Assembly: GCA_965214585.1 (NCBI GenBank)
Contig: OZ243957.1
Span: forward strand, 2,170,001 to 2,234,000
Length of the DNA stretch: 64,000 nucleotides
Source: JAHCHG01 sp965214585
GTDB lineage: Bacteria > Acidobacteriota > Blastocatellia > Pyrinomonadales > Pyrinomonadaceae
Direction: 5' to 3'
This document shows, one piece after another, positions 42,621 to 49,996 of the stretch (within the stretch, counting starts at the first letter, position 1; each line of letters opens with the position of its first letter). The notes under the pieces are model-generated. The model ran no database searches. It was not told the DNA's origin and saw nothing but the letters and a program-made list of their open reading frames with translations. The position numbers and the translations under genes were made by a program.

Positions 42621-43607
42621 ATGTTTAAGAAAATTATGTTTGTATGTTTAGCCTTTTTGATAACATTAAATGTGTCTGTTTTATTTGCACAAACGGATGA
42701 AACAGTCGTTGCGACAGTGGGAAATATACGAATTACACAAGCTGATGTTGATAAATATGCGGCGGGAAAACTCATTCCTTTGCAGGAACAAATAGGTGAA
42801 ATTCGGAGAACTGCTTTAGAAAGTATTATTGTCAAAATTTTATTGGAAAAAGAAGCTAAACAAAAAGGTATTTCAGTTGAAGAGTTCAAAAAATCATTAA
42901 CCAACGTAGATGTAATAGTTCCTCTTGAGGAGATTGAAAAAGAATATCTCGAAAATATTCCGGCATTTGCGTCAATGAATCCAGATGAAGCAAAAGAGAG
43001 AATAAGACTCGCCTTTGAAGCACAGGCAAGAATGAGAGTATATGTAAAGTCTGTTAAACAACTTAAAAATAAGGCTGATTTAACATATTTAGAAAACTTT
43101 TGGTCAGCAAAAGTTGATACGGATGAAAAAGGTCCTTCACTTGGTAATGAAAAGGCAAAGATTACGATAATAGAGTTTTCTGATTTTCAATGTCCTTATT
43201 GTAAGAATTCAAATAAAATTATTAAGCAAGTCGTTCAGAATTACGGAGATAAAGTTAAAGTAGTCTTTAAACACCTTCCGTTACAACCGAATTCTCACAT
43301 TTTAGCTCAAGCCGCAGTATGCGCCGATAAGCAAAATCAATTCTGGAATTATCATGATAGTTTGTTCGAGGCTGAAGATATGTCTGAAAATTTATTAATT
43401 CAAATTGCAGAACAACATGGATTGAATGTTAATTACTTTAAAGAGTGCTTAACCTCAAACGATTCAAATAAAATTGTTTTAGAAGATATAAATGAGGCTA
43501 AAAGATTGGGTATCGAGGGAACTCCCACATTTATCGTCAACGGTAAAATTATTCAGGGGGTAATCAGTTACGAACGGTTTAGTAAACTTATTGCAGATGA
43601 ACAGTAA
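42621..43607 (+). CDS. Exported SurA-N / DsbA-like thioredoxin fusion
   Basis: A 328-residue exported protein: signal peptide (about 1-23), an N-terminal SurA-like chaperone domain (about 25-155, with VVATVGNIRITQADVDKYAA), then a DsbA-like thioredoxin domain (about 172-328). The redox site is CPYC at 191-194 in FSDFQCPYCKNS, and the cis-proline loop is GIEGTPTFIVNGK. It should introduce or isomerise disulfides outside the cytoplasm. Bases are noticeably more AT-rich with more AGA/ATA codons than neighbours. The next gene encodes a 12-cysteine secreted protein, a likely client. Confidence 0.88.
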   Translation: MFKKIMFVCLAFLITLNVSVLFAQTDETVVATVGNIRITQADVDKYAAGKLIPLQEQIGEIRRTALESIIVKILLEKEAKQKGISVEEFKKSLTNVDVIVPLEEIEKEYLENIPAFASMNPDEAKERIRLAFEAQARMRVYVKSVKQLKNKADLTYLENFWSAKVDTDEKGPSLGNEKAKITIIEFSDFQCPYCKNSNKIIKQVVQNYGDKVKVVFKHLPLQPNSHILAQAAVCADKQNQFWNYHDSLFEAEDMSENLLIQIAEQHGLNVNYFKECLTSNDSNKIVLEDINEAKRLGIEGTPTFIVNGKIIQGVISYERFSKLIADEQ

Positions 43608-43645
43608 ATTCACAAAGATAACACAAAATAAAAGGAGAAAAAATT

Positions 43646-45064
43646 ATGTTTAGGGCAAATTTAAGATTTAATACATTGCTGATAATCGGCATTTTCTGTG
43701 TATCATTCGGGTGGGCAAACGCTCAAAGTTTCTTACCAAAGAGTAATTCCGAAGAACGATTGGTAAAGCGTGTTTATGAAAAACTCTCGTTTTATCAAAT
43801 AGCTCAAAAAAGAGCCGATATTTATGATGAAAAATATAGAGCTAAAGAAGCCGATGATATAGACTATTCGGAAAAACAAATAATAGATCAAAATGCTCTA
43901 AAGTTTACAATAGATAATGTTCAGACAGGTTCAATTGATGAGATTCTTAACCGAAAAGTAACGGATTTAGTTACACCGCCTGACGACAGAATCCTCAAGT
44001 TTGTTAGAGTAGAAACGAACAATGGTAAACTCAAGTTTGGAAAAAAAATCATTGAAGAGGGTTTTGGCGTTCAAGCTAGGTGGAAGGAAGGAATATATTC
44101 CGGCGGTAGTGATTCGGATTGGACGTTTAGGGAAACATTCAACTATTTACCAGCTAGATTTTCTAATGTAACAGAATACATTACTTATCAGGTTACAGTT
44201 ACTTTTGATCAATATACCAGAACGTATAATGCCATTGCGCTTCTTCGTGGAAACTACCGATCCTCAAAGGCATCAAACCCTATTTTTATTGATAACGTCA
44301 CCAGCTTCAGCGGAATACTCAATGAAATCTATGAAAAAAATACGTTGCCAGTGGGAACAAAAAAGAAACCCAAAAAAGATAAAGACAAAAAAGACAAAAA
44401 GGAATCCAGCCTTCAAAGTCGAGACTCTGGTAATAAAGTAAATTTTGTTAAAACAAGCGCAAGATCACTTACAGGAAAGAAACAATTTCATCCTTGTGAT
44501 TTTAGCTTATACTGTGAGTGTGTTGATTGGACACTAAATCCGTTTAGTGAGTTAGGTGAAAATGATGTATGTTGGGAAGTATTCGATCCTTATCCTGAGC
44601 CTAATCCAATTGGCGGCGGTGGCGGCGGGTCTTACTGTCCGGCAGTAGAAACTCCTACTGTGCATGATGGTCAAGAATCACCTAATTCTAAGGGTCATTA
44701 CAGCGGAAGACATTTACTTGAAACCGGTATTAATACCGTTTGTAAATCATTTTCAAATTGCACTCAACAATGTAATGTATCATTTAGATACAATCAGGCT
44801 ACTGAATCAGGCTACCTAGCCCATTTTTCCACTACATATCATAACTTGGTAGAAAAAGTTGAAAAGAAGAATGATCAAGGAAGTTATAACTCTCCGGTAA
44901 GTTGTTCAGCTATGCACGGAGTTGGAGTTCAATCTTGTTATCGTCTTATTGGATGCTCTGGAGAAGTTAGCGTAACCGGATCTGGGGTTGATGCTAAAGT
45001 TACAGGCGGCGATGTCTGGAATGCAGAACATGTTCAAGGTAGAACCTGTGAACAAGGCAAGTAA
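43646..45064 (+). CDS. Secreted cysteine-rich protein, unknown function
   Basis: A 472-residue protein, unrecognised. Order: signal peptide (about 1-27); a domain without any cysteine (about 28-235); a Lys-rich linker (about 237-253, KKKPKKDKDKKDKKES); and a C-terminal region with all 12 mature cysteines (284, 290, 292, 309, 331, 366, 372, 376, 420, 431, 437, 468), broken by a Pro/Gly linker PEPNPIGGGGGGS. The even count fits up to six disulfides. An AAAGGAG site precedes ATG. Composition is AT-richer than the surroundings, like the preceding oxidoreductase gene 38 bp upstream. Confidence 0.78.
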   Translation: MFRANLRFNTLLIIGIFCVSFGWANAQSFLPKSNSEERLVKRVYEKLSFYQIAQKRADIYDEKYRAKEADDIDYSEKQIIDQNALKFTIDNVQTGSIDEILNRKVTDLVTPPDDRILKFVRVETNNGKLKFGKKIIEEGFGVQARWKEGIYSGGSDSDWTFRETFNYLPARFSNVTEYITYQVTVTFDQYTRTYNAIALLRGNYRSSKASNPIFIDNVTSFSGILNEIYEKNTLPVGTKKKPKKDKDKKDKKESSLQSRDSGNKVNFVKTSARSLTGKKQFHPCDFSLYCECVDWTLNPFSELGENDVCWEVFDPYPEPNPIGGGGGGSYCPAVETPTVHDGQESPNSKGHYSGRHLLETGINTVCKSFSNCTQQCNVSFRYNQATESGYLAHFSTTYHNLVEKVEKKNDQGSYNSPVSCSAMHGVGVQSCYRLIGCSGEVSVTGSGVDAKVTGGDVWNAEHVQGRTCEQGK

Positions 45065-45209
45065 ATATCTGAAAAACAAGAGGGTTGTTAAATGATTTTT
45101 TTGACCAATACAGATTTAATATAATAAACTGATCATTTGATAACCTTCTATTTCCAGAGGGTAAAATCTCTCCCCGGTAAATTCTGCTCTGTAAGGTATC
45201 AAACGGTAT

Positions 45210-45782
45210 TTAGACAATCTTCCGCATCTGCGCTTGGTAATCTTCTTTTAAGCCCAATCTTTCCATCCACAAAATCTGCTCTTTTCTCAATTTCGGCAAA
45301 TATAAAACATCGCTCAACGCATATTCGACAAGCTCTCTTGTCCAGATGCCGTTCCAAGTTTTGCCGAATTTTTTACGCTGCGATTTGTCCAGATCAACGG
45401 CAAAATAACGATAAAGCGTTTCCGCAAGGCTCGCCGATTGATTCGCGCCCTTGGTCAGAACTTTTTCGGCGATCATCGTGTCGAAAATATTTCTCGTTTG
45501 ATAACCGTTTTCCTCTAAAAACGACAGATCGAATTTGGCGTTGTGAAAAATTTTGACAATGCGCGAATCGGTTAAAATTTCTGCCAGTTTGCCAAGCGAA
45601 ACGCCTTCCGAAACGGGGACGAGCGCGTTAAAATCGCCGTCGGAAAACTGCACGGAAAAAAGTCTGCTTAGGCGTGCGCTCAAACCGCTTGTTTCCGTGT
45701 CGCAGCCGAGAACTTCGGCAGACACGAGTTTTTCGTAAGCGAAATTTATTTCTTCGTTTGTTCGGGCAATTAAAATGTTCAA
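45210..45782 (-). CDS. DEDD-type 3'-5' exonuclease (RNase D-like, short form)
   Basis: A 190-residue 3'-5' exonuclease. The DEDD metal residues are visible: LGCDTETSGL (Asp, Glu), HNAKFDLSFL (Asp) and YALSDVLYL with Tyr four residues before the last Asp (DEDDy type). It is only the exonuclease domain and lacks the HRDC domains of RNase D (about 375 residues). It may trim RNA or DNA ends. It is divergent from yceH across a 20-bp inverted repeat. Confidence 0.85.
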   Translation of the reverse strand: MNILIARTNEEINFAYEKLVSAEVLGCDTETSGLSARLSRLFSVQFSDGDFNALVPVSEGVSLGKLAEILTDSRIVKIFHNAKFDLSFLEENGYQTRNIFDTMIAEKVLTKGANQSASLAETLYRYFAVDLDKSQRKKFGKTWNGIWTRELVEYALSDVLYLPKLRKEQILWMERLGLKEDYQAQMRKIV

Positions 45783-45792
45783 TCTTTACTCG

Positions 45793-45877
45793 GTTGTTCG
45801 TCGTTAGTTGTTAGTTGGTTCTTTCTCTATAATAATCAAAGTCGAATAATATCAAAAAACAACTAACGACGAACAAC
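45793..45877. repeat. 20-bp inverted repeat in a divergent promoter region
   Basis: GTTGTTCGTCGTTAGTTGTT is exactly inverted at 45858-45877, 45 bases apart. The repeat fills the gap between the divergent exonuclease and yceH genes; a related AACAACGAACAACTAGCAAC occurs before bax1 near 17735. Confidence 0.7.
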
Positions 45878-45895
45878 TAACAACTAACAATCCAA

Positions 45896-46546
45896 ATGTC
45901 ATTTGAATTAAACGAAATTGAAGCCCGCGTTCTCGGCTGTCTGGTCGAAAAAGAACTGACCACGCCCGATTATTATCCGTTGACGCTCAACGCGCTGACG
46001 AACGCCTGCAATCAGAAAACGAACCGCGAGCCGGTAACTGATTACGACGAAAAGGAAGTCGAGCGTGCGCTCGAAACTTTGAGCGAAAAACATCTTTCAT
46101 ACACGCTTTTTTCGGGCGCGAGCCGCACGCCGAAATATAAACACAGACTGCCCGGAGTTTACGAACTCGAACTGCCCCAAGTCGCCGTCGTCTGCGTTCT
46201 GCTTTTGCGCGGAGCGCAAACTTTGGGCGAGCTAAACCAACGCACGACAAGAATTTACGAATTTGCGGATTTGAATGAAGTAAATGAAACGGTGGAAAAT
46301 CTGATAAATCGTGAAACTCCGATTATTATTAAACTGGAACGGCAGCCCGGACAAAAAGAATCGCGTTACGCGCATCTTTTGTCCGGCGAAATTGTTGAAG
46401 AAAGTTTGAGTTTTCCGCAAAAATCTTCGGCAAATCAGACGCAAAACGAAAGAATTGAAAAACTCGAAGCGGAGATCGAAGAGTTGCGTGAAGAATTAAA
46501 CGATTTCAAACAGATGTTCGCGGATTTTAAAAGCCAGTTTGAGTAA
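45896..46546 (+). CDS. YceH/DUF480 family protein
   Basis: A 216-residue protein with two winged-helix domains. Hallmarks: LNEIEARVLGCLVEKELTTP, YYPLTLNALTNACNQKTNRE and the second-domain ELPQVAVVCVLLLRGAQTLG and ESRYAHLLSGE. The C-terminal 35 residues are a coiled coil (IEKLEAEIEELREELNDFKQ). Function is unknown although the fold suggests DNA binding. The coiled coil is longer than in E. coli YceH. Confidence 0.9.
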   Translation: MSFELNEIEARVLGCLVEKELTTPDYYPLTLNALTNACNQKTNREPVTDYDEKEVERALETLSEKHLSYTLFSGASRTPKYKHRLPGVYELELPQVAVVCVLLLRGAQTLGELNQRTTRIYEFADLNEVNETVENLINRETPIIIKLERQPGQKESRYAHLLSGEIVEESLSFPQKSSANQTQNERIEKLEAEIEELREELNDFKQMFADFKSQFE

Positions 46547-46584
46547 ATTCGGGTTTTAGAGCAATTTAAGAATTAGCGTAGGGT

Positions 46585-46658
46585 TAAGAGTAACGCCTTT
46601 AGGGGTGAGAAAACGCCGCGCTTCGCTGGCGTTTTCACGGCTGAAGCCGTTACTCTTA
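46585..46658. repeat. Palindromic repeat
   Basis: TAAGAGTAACGCCTTTAGGG pairs roughly with ACGGCTGAAGCCGTTACTCT and encloses GAAAACGCC/GGCGTTTTC. The stretch 46547-47080 has no gene; an apparent frame at 46690-46911 comes from the next palindrome. Confidence 0.6.
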
Positions 46659-46780
46659 CCGTATATCTAAACTTAAACCGCTATAAGAACTACTGATTCG
46701 GATAATTTTTAGATTTTCGTTTTATGAATTGTTTCCGGTTTACAGTCTTTAAAAAATTACCGTAAAAACGCAAAACGGAC

Positions 46781-46910
46781 TGGAGCGCAAGCGTCCCCGC
46801 TTGCAATGAGCGCGGAGCGCGAAAAAATCGTAATAGATTTAAACTTTCGAGATAACAAACATTTTCCATTGCTCGCGCAATGGTTGCAAGCGGGAATGCC
46901 CCGCGCTCCA
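46781..46910. repeat. Palindromic repeat
   Basis: TGGAGCGCAAGCGTCCCCGC pairs with GCGGGAATGCCCCGCGCTCC, with inner GCAATGAGCGCGGAGCGCG and its partner CCATTGCTCGCGCAATGG. Size and inner AATGAGCGCG recall family B. Confidence 0.6.
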
Positions 46911-47000
46911 ATCAAAAGTTTTTTTACTACGGTAAGTATTTTTTAAAGAAAATAAACTCGCGGCAATTCATAAAAAACATCCGAACTATTGAAAAACAAA

Positions 47001-47059
47001 GAAACGGCGGACGTTAAAGTTATTGCCCGGAATCTTAAAACTTTAACTTCCGCCGTTTC
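47001..47059 (-). terminator. Terminator-like hairpin (minus strand)
   Basis: GAAACGGCGGACGTTAAAGT is almost exactly inverted at 47040-47059 (ACTTTAACTTCCGCCGTTTC). On the minus strand it is followed by TTTGTTTTTC. It lies 22 bp past the stop codon of the gene at 47081. Confidence 0.65.
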
Positions 47060-47080
47060 TCTGGAGAAAATTCTTACAAG

Positions 47081-48097
47081 TTATTTTTTATAAACGCCAA
47101 TTCTTTTTTTGACTAAATCTTCAACATTGATCGGCACGTTCTCGCTTCTGGCTTTTTGAATAAATTCTTTGTCAACCTTAAAAATTCTCAGTTTCGTCGC
47201 CTGCTCGACTGAAAGATTGACAAGACCTTCGGCTTGCATTTCCCTGATAAATTCGGGCGTAACTTTGAAAATCCTGAGTTTGACGGCATCCTCGCTCGAC
47301 AAATTAACGAATCCGGCGGACTGCATTTCGCGCAGATATTCGGGCGTGATCTTGAAAATGCGGAATTTTACCAAATCCTCAAAAGATTTTTCCTGAAAGC
47401 CCATCGCCACGACATCGCGCACAAATTTGGCATCAATCTTGAAAATACGCGCCTTGACCAAATCTTCCATCGTCAGATTCGGATAACCCGTCGCCGCCAT
47501 TTCCCTCATAAAATTTGAATCAACTTTGAAAATCCGTGCTTTAAAAAGGTCTTCCGCGTCTAAATTCGGAAAATTCGCCGATCTTAAATCGTCAACAAAA
47601 CGGGTGGTTAAATCCAAAGTCGTTGCGGAAAAAAGTTTTTCGTTATCAAATGCAAATCCGCGATTCTGCATTGCCTGCGCGAAATTCTGATCGGGCGTAA
47701 AAGTAAAAGTTCCCGCGCCTTTGCCGTTTTGAAAAGTGCCGCGCATTTCAATCGTTCCGGCTTCGCGGGTAAGGCGGAAATTAACGGCGGAATTTGCCGC
47801 TTCGGTCTGCGCTTTGGTCAAACCCTGCAAATCTTCAAAAGCAAAACCCGAACCGTAGCTGTTATTTTTTCCCTTCGAGTTCTCAAACCGAAAACTCAAT
47901 TGAATTTTCTCCTGCGCGTCGTCGTCGGTTTGGTTGTCAAAATCTTTATCGTCGCCGTCAATATTTTTCTTTTTATTTTTATATTTCTGCCAGTCATTTT
48001 GGTTTGTCTGCCAAGTTCCGCTTAAATCGGTCTGCGCCGGAACTGCAAAGGAAAACAAAAAAAGTGCAACAATTACAAGTGTTATTTTTTTCTTCAT
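47081..48097 (-). CDS. Secreted protein with six 29-residue repeats
   Basis: A 338-residue exported protein: signal peptide (1-21), a low-complexity acidic stretch, a beta-rich domain (about 65-165), and six tandem repeats of about 29 residues in the C-terminal half, consensus F-x-R-E-M-x-x-x-G-F-x-N-L-x-x-E-D-L-V-K-x-R-I-F-K-V-T-P-E. The repeats resemble helical-pair repeats seen at the C-termini of some acidobacterial BlaR1/M56-type sensors. They probably form a solenoid for protein contact. GAGG precedes ATG at 48097. Confidence 0.72.
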   Translation of the reverse strand: MKKKITLVIVALFLFSFAVPAQTDLSGTWQTNQNDWQKYKNKKKNIDGDDKDFDNQTDDDAQEKIQLSFRFENSKGKNNSYGSGFAFEDLQGLTKAQTEAANSAVNFRLTREAGTIEMRGTFQNGKGAGTFTFTPDQNFAQAMQNRGFAFDNEKLFSATTLDLTTRFVDDLRSANFPNLDAEDLFKARIFKVDSNFMREMAATGYPNLTMEDLVKARIFKIDAKFVRDVVAMGFQEKSFEDLVKFRIFKITPEYLREMQSAGFVNLSSEDAVKLRIFKVTPEFIREMQAEGLVNLSVEQATKLRIFKVDKEFIQKARSENVPINVEDLVKKRIGVYKK

Positions 48098-48251
48098 AGT
48101 AAAATTTCCTCAAAAATTTATTTGCTTTACACATTGAGAACACCGCGAAATTTCGTTTTGTGACAAAAAAAATCAAAATGCCGGATTTTCAAATTATTCG
48201 TCCGTAAATTTGAAACGCTCTTCCGATTAAAATATTTTTGTTTATAAAAAT

Positions 48252-49172
48252 TTACTGCAAATCAAAAAGCGTCAACTGATTTTCGTCAATTCGTTTTTTT
48301 GAACTGATCGCTGTTTTCTCTTTTCTATCGGCAATTTTCCTTTCGCGTCTTTCCCAACGCTCGCGTTTGGCTTTCGGTTCGAGCGAAGCGTAAAAGCATT
48401 CGACACCGCGCTTTTGAAATTCGATCTGCGTCTGCTTCATCGCCGCCTCGACATTTTTTTCAACGAGCCATTCGGGAAAATGCGTCCTGAATAAATTGTT
48501 TGTCAACTGCTTGTGATTCATCGAAGCGATCCAGACTCTTTTTGTAATATATTTGGCAAATCGTTCGGCGAAATTTTCGGGATTTAGAGGCAAAATCGGC
48601 ATACACGAAAGGCGCGTTTCGATTCCGGCTTCAAAATAAAGTTTCAAACCGCGCTCGCGTTCGATCAAACTCGGTGCTTTCGGCTCGAAAATCTTTTTCA
48701 CATCGTCCCGATCCGTGTGAATCGAATAACTGACCAAAACGCTCGTTTTCTTTGCGAGTTTCTGAAGCAGCGGAATGTCCCTTTTTACATCTCTGGAAGT
48801 TCCGCGCGTCTGCACTTCGAGTTCAAGCGGCGGATTTTCCAGAAAAAACTCCAAAATCGGCGGCACGAGTTCGAGTTTTCGCTCAATCGGCATATAAATA
48901 TCCGTCGCGTTGCCAAAATAAATTTTCGATTTTTTAACCTTTTCGCGCTCTTTGTGCAGCAGTTCGACGAGATTTGTTTTGTAATCAACCCACTCGCCCC
49001 AACCCGTTTTATCCCATTTTTCCTTCGTCCGCCCGGTGAAAAAATTCATCTTTATCGCCGAACAAAATTCGCAGGCAAAAACGCAGCCTTGATACGGATT
49101 AACGGCGATATTCTTACCATAAGTGGAAGAAAGCGCGTTGCGTGCGAGAATCGGTTTGAGCGCGAATGACAT
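48252..49172 (-). CDS. Radical SAM protein, SPL/Rv2578c-like
   Basis: A 306-residue radical SAM enzyme. The [4Fe-4S] cluster motif is CVFACEFC (C-x3-C-x2-C) at about residues 30-37 in VNPYQGCVFACEFCSA, and the core continues with IYFGNATDIYMPIERK, LEVQTRGTSRDV and SYSIHTDRDDV. Such proteins are often annotated as spore-photoproduct-lyase-like or Rv2578c family; the reaction is not known. The C-terminal basic tail has low complexity. Confidence 0.85.
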   Translation of the reverse strand: MSFALKPILARNALSSTYGKNIAVNPYQGCVFACEFCSAIKMNFFTGRTKEKWDKTGWGEWVDYKTNLVELLHKEREKVKKSKIYFGNATDIYMPIERKLELVPPILEFFLENPPLELEVQTRGTSRDVKRDIPLLQKLAKKTSVLVSYSIHTDRDDVKKIFEPKAPSLIERERGLKLYFEAGIETRLSCMPILPLNPENFAERFAKYITKRVWIASMNHKQLTNNLFRTHFPEWLVEKNVEAAMKQTQIEFQKRGVECFYASLEPKAKRERWERRERKIADRKEKTAISSKKRIDENQLTLFDLQ

Positions 49173-49261
49173 TACCGTATTTTAGCAAAAGAACGCCGTT
49201 TCACAAATAAAACAAATTCATTTTTCACCCGTTCACCTTTATTTTTTCCATATTTCGATTA

Positions 49262-49270
49262 TGCTGTAAT
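49262..49270 (+). promoter_or_regulatory. Possible extended -10 promoter, antitoxin copy 1
   Basis: TGCTGTAAT lies 35 bp before the ATG of the antitoxin copy at 49305 and matches in position the better TGCTATAAT upstream of the intact copy at 53318. No convincing -35 is visible, as expected for extended -10 promoters. Confidence 0.4.
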
Positions 49271-49304
49271 TTTCTAAAACAGAGCCGACACGGAGTTTTA
49301 ATTT

Positions 49305-49499
49305 ATGGCAGCAAATAACAATAAAAAACAAACGAATTCAAACGGCGCAAGCGACACGAGCGATCTGCCGCGGGCAAACGATTTTAAATTACCGAAAAAA
49401 TTGACCAAACTGCAAAAAGAACTCATCGAAGCAACGCGCGAAGCGATGGAAGCCTTGAAAGAAGAGGAGAGAAAATATGGAAAGAAAACCTATCTTTGA
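49305..49499 (+). CDS. Orphan antitoxin, duplicate of the one at 53318
   Basis: A 64-residue charged protein: a polar N-terminal half (KKQTNSNGASDTSDLPRAND), then a helical C-terminal half (LTKLQKELIEATREAMEALK plus EEERKYGKK). It differs from the copy at 53318-53512 at about six positions. Immediately downstream, the overlapping toxin frame is broken after eight matching codons (see 49477-49557), so this antitoxin has no intact partner. It might still neutralise the PIN toxin at 53490 or serve as an anti-addiction copy. Confidence 0.75.
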   Translation: MAANNNKKQTNSNGASDTSDLPRANDFKLPKKLTKLQKELIEATREAMEALKEEERKYGKKTYL

Positions 49500-49557
49500 A
49501 CCTTCAGGTTTCCCGATTACTCGACTGAGATTGAAAAATTTACCTTATTATCAGTAA
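49477..49557 (+). pseudogene. Truncated PIN toxin stump
   Basis: The frame overlapping the antitoxin 3' end begins MERKPIFEPSGF; its first seven residues (MERKPIF) are identical to the intact PIN toxin at 53490 and then it diverges, ending after 26 residues. It keeps the shared 23-base overlap with the antitoxin but none of the PIN acidic residues beyond the start. This marks a deletion or recombination break at about 49500. Confidence 0.7.
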
Positions 49558-49605
49558 ATTACATTATTAATTTCGTCCAACTAACTAAAATATTTATTAA
49601 AACAT

Positions 49606-49728
49606 AGGCGGAAACCCGACAGTTATGGAGGGTGCTGATTGAGTAAAAGATTGTTAATAAAAAAACATATTTTTATAAGACCTCCCGATTTATAAACAGC
49701 ACCCTCCATAACTGTCGGGTTTCCGCCT
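49606..49728. repeat. Family D palindromic element, copy 3
   Basis: AGGCGGAAACCCGACAGTTA onward with an exact inverse at the right end. Otherwise 49558-49996 has no gene; 49729-49996 is an AT-rich leader to the gene at 49997. Confidence 0.85.
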
Positions 49729-49996
49729 TTTTAAATTGCTATGAGTAAAATAAAAAAGCGCAGACATTTATAGAAACTCTACTTTTGAACAGAAAAAACT
49801 TCACGAAACACTTATTTTGCTGAGAATCTAAGTTGAAATTCTTCGGATTTTTTCGGCATTTCACGTCGCCAATTGCGGAAAACTATTTGTCAAAGTATAA
49901 TGCAGACAGTAAAAAACAATCTGAAATCAAACCCGTTTTTTTGCATCCGTTTCGGAGAGCGAAAACAATAAACCGTAAATTGTCGAGGACTTTTCT

